A stretch of 13,671 bases of DNA, from assembly GCA_021159265.1 (NCBI GenBank), contig JAGGSD010000177.1:1-13671 (forward strand), read 5' to 3'. Both the position numbers and the translations under genes were made by a program. The notes below the pieces were generated by a model that ran no database searches, was not told the origin of the DNA, and was given only the letters and a program-made list of their open reading frames with translations. Origin of the DNA: Syntrophobacterales bacterium. GTDB lineage: Bacteria > Desulfobacterota > Syntrophia > Syntrophales > UBA6807. Shown here in pieces: positions 13,628 to 13,671 of this stretch; position 1 is the first letter of the stretch, and the number at the start of each line of letters is the position of its first letter.

Positions 13628-13671
13628 TTGGGCGAATTTAATATAACTTGTTGATTTCACTGGACACTATC

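Overview
The window (about 13.7 kb, AT-leaning) looks like ordinary chromosomal sequence of a deltaproteobacterium in the broad sense (Desulfobacterota or a relative). The evidence is a zinc-ribbon/DUF3426 membrane protein, a zapB-like/zapA/6S RNA block, short SD-led genes with frequent GTG/TTG starts, and intergenic spaces packed with small palindromic and simple repeats. This placement is an inference from gene content and style; no rRNA or other marker is present.

Layout. On the + strand: hpt (97-621), a zinc-ribbon/DUF3426 membrane protein (702-1724), a MITE-like repeat (1764-1930) and a two-TM RCK potassium channel (1980-2978). A minus-strand block follows, transcribed in the order purD (7328-6003), purH (5926-4364), purE (4085-3582), threonylcarbamoyl-AMP synthase (3588-2950). 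It converges on the channel gene with a 29-bp overlap. A divergent spacer (7329-7614) leads to + strand genes: two overlapping CNNM/CorC-type membrane proteins (7615-8874, 8867-10168), a single-domain GlmU-like nucleotidyltransferase (10267-11022), a DusB-like tRNA-dihydrouridine synthase (11331-12323), a ZapB-like coiled coil (12713-12937), zapA (12955-13233) and 6S RNA (about 13248-13440).

Functional themes. PurD, PurH and PurE are de novo purine enzymes and Hpt is purine salvage. The channel and CNNM pair handle cations. TsaC/Sua5-type and Dus proteins modify tRNA. The GlmU-like protein makes a nucleotide sugar. ZapA and a ZapB-like protein belong to the divisome, and 6S RNA regulates RNA polymerase. 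No defence system, phage gene, transposase, CRISPR array or tRNA is visible.

The most unusual signal is between the genes. At least six spacers carry tandem arrays of exactly 7-bp units, mostly four units (28 bp). The unit sequence differs from array to array, and three arrays touch or nearly touch a stop codon. Also notable are small inverted-repeat elements with unrelated GC-rich palindromes nested inside them, a repeat hairpin at both window ends whose arms differ by compensatory changes, a PurD of archaeal character, and an acetyltransferase-less GlmU. Start codons of hpt, purE, purH, purD, glmU, zapA and the zinc-ribbon gene were moved inward from the longest frame using Shine-Dalgarno position and family start; the reasons are given per gene.
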